Source of the DNA: Geodermatophilus sp. TF02-6
GTDB taxonomy: Bacteria; Actinomycetota; Actinomycetes; Mycobacteriales; Geodermatophilaceae
DNA length: 64,000 nt
Assembly: GCF_003319115.1 (NCBI RefSeq)
Contig: NZ_QOHF01000019.1
Span: 35,402 to 99,401 of the forward strand
Reading direction: 5' to 3'
Part shown: piece after piece, positions 63,169-64,000 of the stretch
How the letters are laid out: each line of letters begins with the position of its first letter
Position numbering within the stretch: position 1 is the first letter of the stretch
Program-made: the position numbers and the translations under genes
The notes under the pieces: model-generated
Seen by the model: only the letters and a program-made list of their open reading frames with translations
Told to the model about the DNA's origin: nothing
Database searches by the model: none

Positions 63169-63861
63169 GTGACCTCCTCACGCCCGGCTGCGCGCCGGAC
63201 CCTCACCACCGCCCTGCTCGCCGCCGTCCTCCTCGCCGCCGGTACCGGTACCGCCTCCGCGCACGTCGAGGTCAGCGCGCCCGGGGCCGTGGCCGGCACC
63301 GGGCCGGTGGCCGTGACGTTCGCCGCCGAGGCCGAGTCGCCGGATGCGGGTGTCGCCGCCGTGGCGACCCAGCTCCCGCAGGGCATCGCCCCCGCGGACG
63401 TCACCCTGGCCTCCGGCCCGACGGGGTGGGCGCTCGCCCCCACGGGGGACGGGTTCCAGGTCACCGGGCCCGCGCTCGCCGTCGGTGAGGACGCCGACTA
63501 CTCCGTCACCGTCGCGCAGCTGCCCGCCGGCACGACCGAGCTGGTGTTCCCCACCGTGGTGCGCTACACCGACGGCAGCGAGGACGCCTGGATCGAGCAG
63601 GCGGCCTCCGGCGCTCCGGAGCCGGAGATGCCCGCGCCGGTCCTGACCGTCGCCCCGGGAGCCCCGGCGCCGGCGACGAGCGCGGCCACCTCCGCGCCGG
63701 CGAGCACCCCGGCCACCTCGTCGGCAGCGGCGAGCACCCCGGCCACCGCGGTCGCGGCCGGCGACGGGACCGGCACCGGCTGGTTCGTCGGCGGCGCCGC
63801 GGTGGTCGTCGCCGCTCTCGCCGCCGGCCTGTGGTACCGCCGCTCCCGCGCGGGGAGGTGA
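63169..63861 (+). CDS. YcnI-like DUF1775 secreted membrane-anchored protein
   Basis: 230 residues. The signal peptide ends ASA (about 29-31), leaving H32 as the mature N-terminus in HVEV, the position where YcnI proteins bind copper through the N-terminal His. A ~125-residue beta-sandwich is followed by a Pro/Thr/Ser/Ala linker built from APAST-type repeats and a C-terminal transmembrane helix (about 207-224) with RRSR. GTG start. The expected copper partners (CopC/YcnJ) are not seen before the window ends. A copper chaperone role is inferred from the family. Confidence 0.85.
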   Translation: MTSSRPAARRTLTTALLAAVLLAAGTGTASAHVEVSAPGAVAGTGPVAVTFAAEAESPDAGVAAVATQLPQGIAPADVTLASGPTGWALAPTGDGFQVTGPALAVGEDADYSVTVAQLPAGTTELVFPTVVRYTDGSEDAWIEQAASGAPEPEMPAPVLTVAPGAPAPATSAATSAPASTPATSSAAASTPATAVAAGDGTGTGWFVGGAAVVVAALAAGLWYRRSRAGR

Positions 63862-64000
63862 TCGCGCCGCGGGCCTAGTACTACAGGGCTACAACCTGGA
63901 GCCTGAGTCGTCGTCGGAAGTGATGGCGGCGTGCGTCGGCTTGGTGCTCGCGACGATAGGTCGACCATCGTAGAGCCGTGTGGATCCGCCGTTTTCGCTG
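63862..64000. other. Right edge, unassigned, possible mobile-element end
   Basis: The last 139 nt are noticeably richer in A/T than the rest. TAGTACTA (63876-63883) and a near-perfect palindrome at 63953-63971 (ACGAT, GGTCGACC, ATCGT) are present. No gene is seen. It may be the border of an insertion sequence or another acquired segment outside the window. Confidence 0.3.

Overview
This window is very GC-rich chromosomal DNA from an actinobacterium. Evidence is the heavy use of GTG and TTG starts, a BldD with an intact c-di-GMP motif, an mIHF gene, a bifunctional Rel, a helicase-dead PriA and several probable leaderless promoters. The overall gene order is the one known from Streptomyces and relatives. 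Sequence style suggests Geodermatophilaceae (Blastococcus, Geodermatophilus, Modestobacter), but that placement is inference from memory and was not tested.

Layout. 0.3-9.5 kb: ruvCAB (Holliday junction resolution, with a LexA box), yajC-secD-secF (Sec accessory complex), apt and relA. 9.5-20.4 kb: a methyltransferase and a membrane-anchored cyclophilin on the minus strand, an MBL hydrolase, hisS, two aldo/keto reductases, aspS, a DUF559/AbiEi-like gene bracketed by hairpin repeats, rarA and two small membrane-associated proteins. 20.4-32.8 kb: alaS-ruvX-mltG-aroE-prepilin peptidase, then aroC-aroK-aroB-aroQ-pepP-efp-nusB, covering shikimate pathway and translation functions. 42.1-53.2 kb: bldD on the minus strand, then a complete pyrimidine operon pyrR-pyrB-pyrC-carA-carB-pyrK-pyrD-pyrF behind a probable PyrR-binding RNA loop. 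53.5-63.1 kb: mihF-gmk-rpoZ-coaBC-metK-priA and def-fmt-rsmB. A YcnI-like copper-chaperone candidate and an unassigned AT-richer edge end the window.

The stretch of greatest interest is 32.8-42.1 kb, an accessory block sitting between nusB and bldD, which are normally close neighbours. It holds three tandem cassettes. Each has a conserved upstream box, a conserved leader hairpin, a 60-67 residue peptide gene and a strong terminator-like hairpin. The peptides share the leader motif VELLPERTTM followed by an Asn/Gly/Ala-rich core beginning with Gln. Directly downstream is a 906-residue polytopic M50-type zinc metalloprotease with a possible N-terminal leader-binding domain, then a large LuxR-type ATPase regulator. 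Divergently upstream is a lipoprotein glutaminyl-peptide cyclotransferase, which could cap the N-terminal Gln of a released core as pyroglutamate. Together they look like an undescribed ribosomally made, protease-matured and possibly pyroglutamylated peptide system. This is inference from arrangement and motifs.

A second theme is dispersed intergenic repeats. One is a family of roughly 60-nt hairpins (15965, 16987, 51342, 60134 and probably 50394), two of which sit in frame at translationally coupled pyr gene junctions. The other is a family carrying GAGCCTGCGA that fills the gaps after the relA, prepilin peptidase, rpoZ and metK genes.
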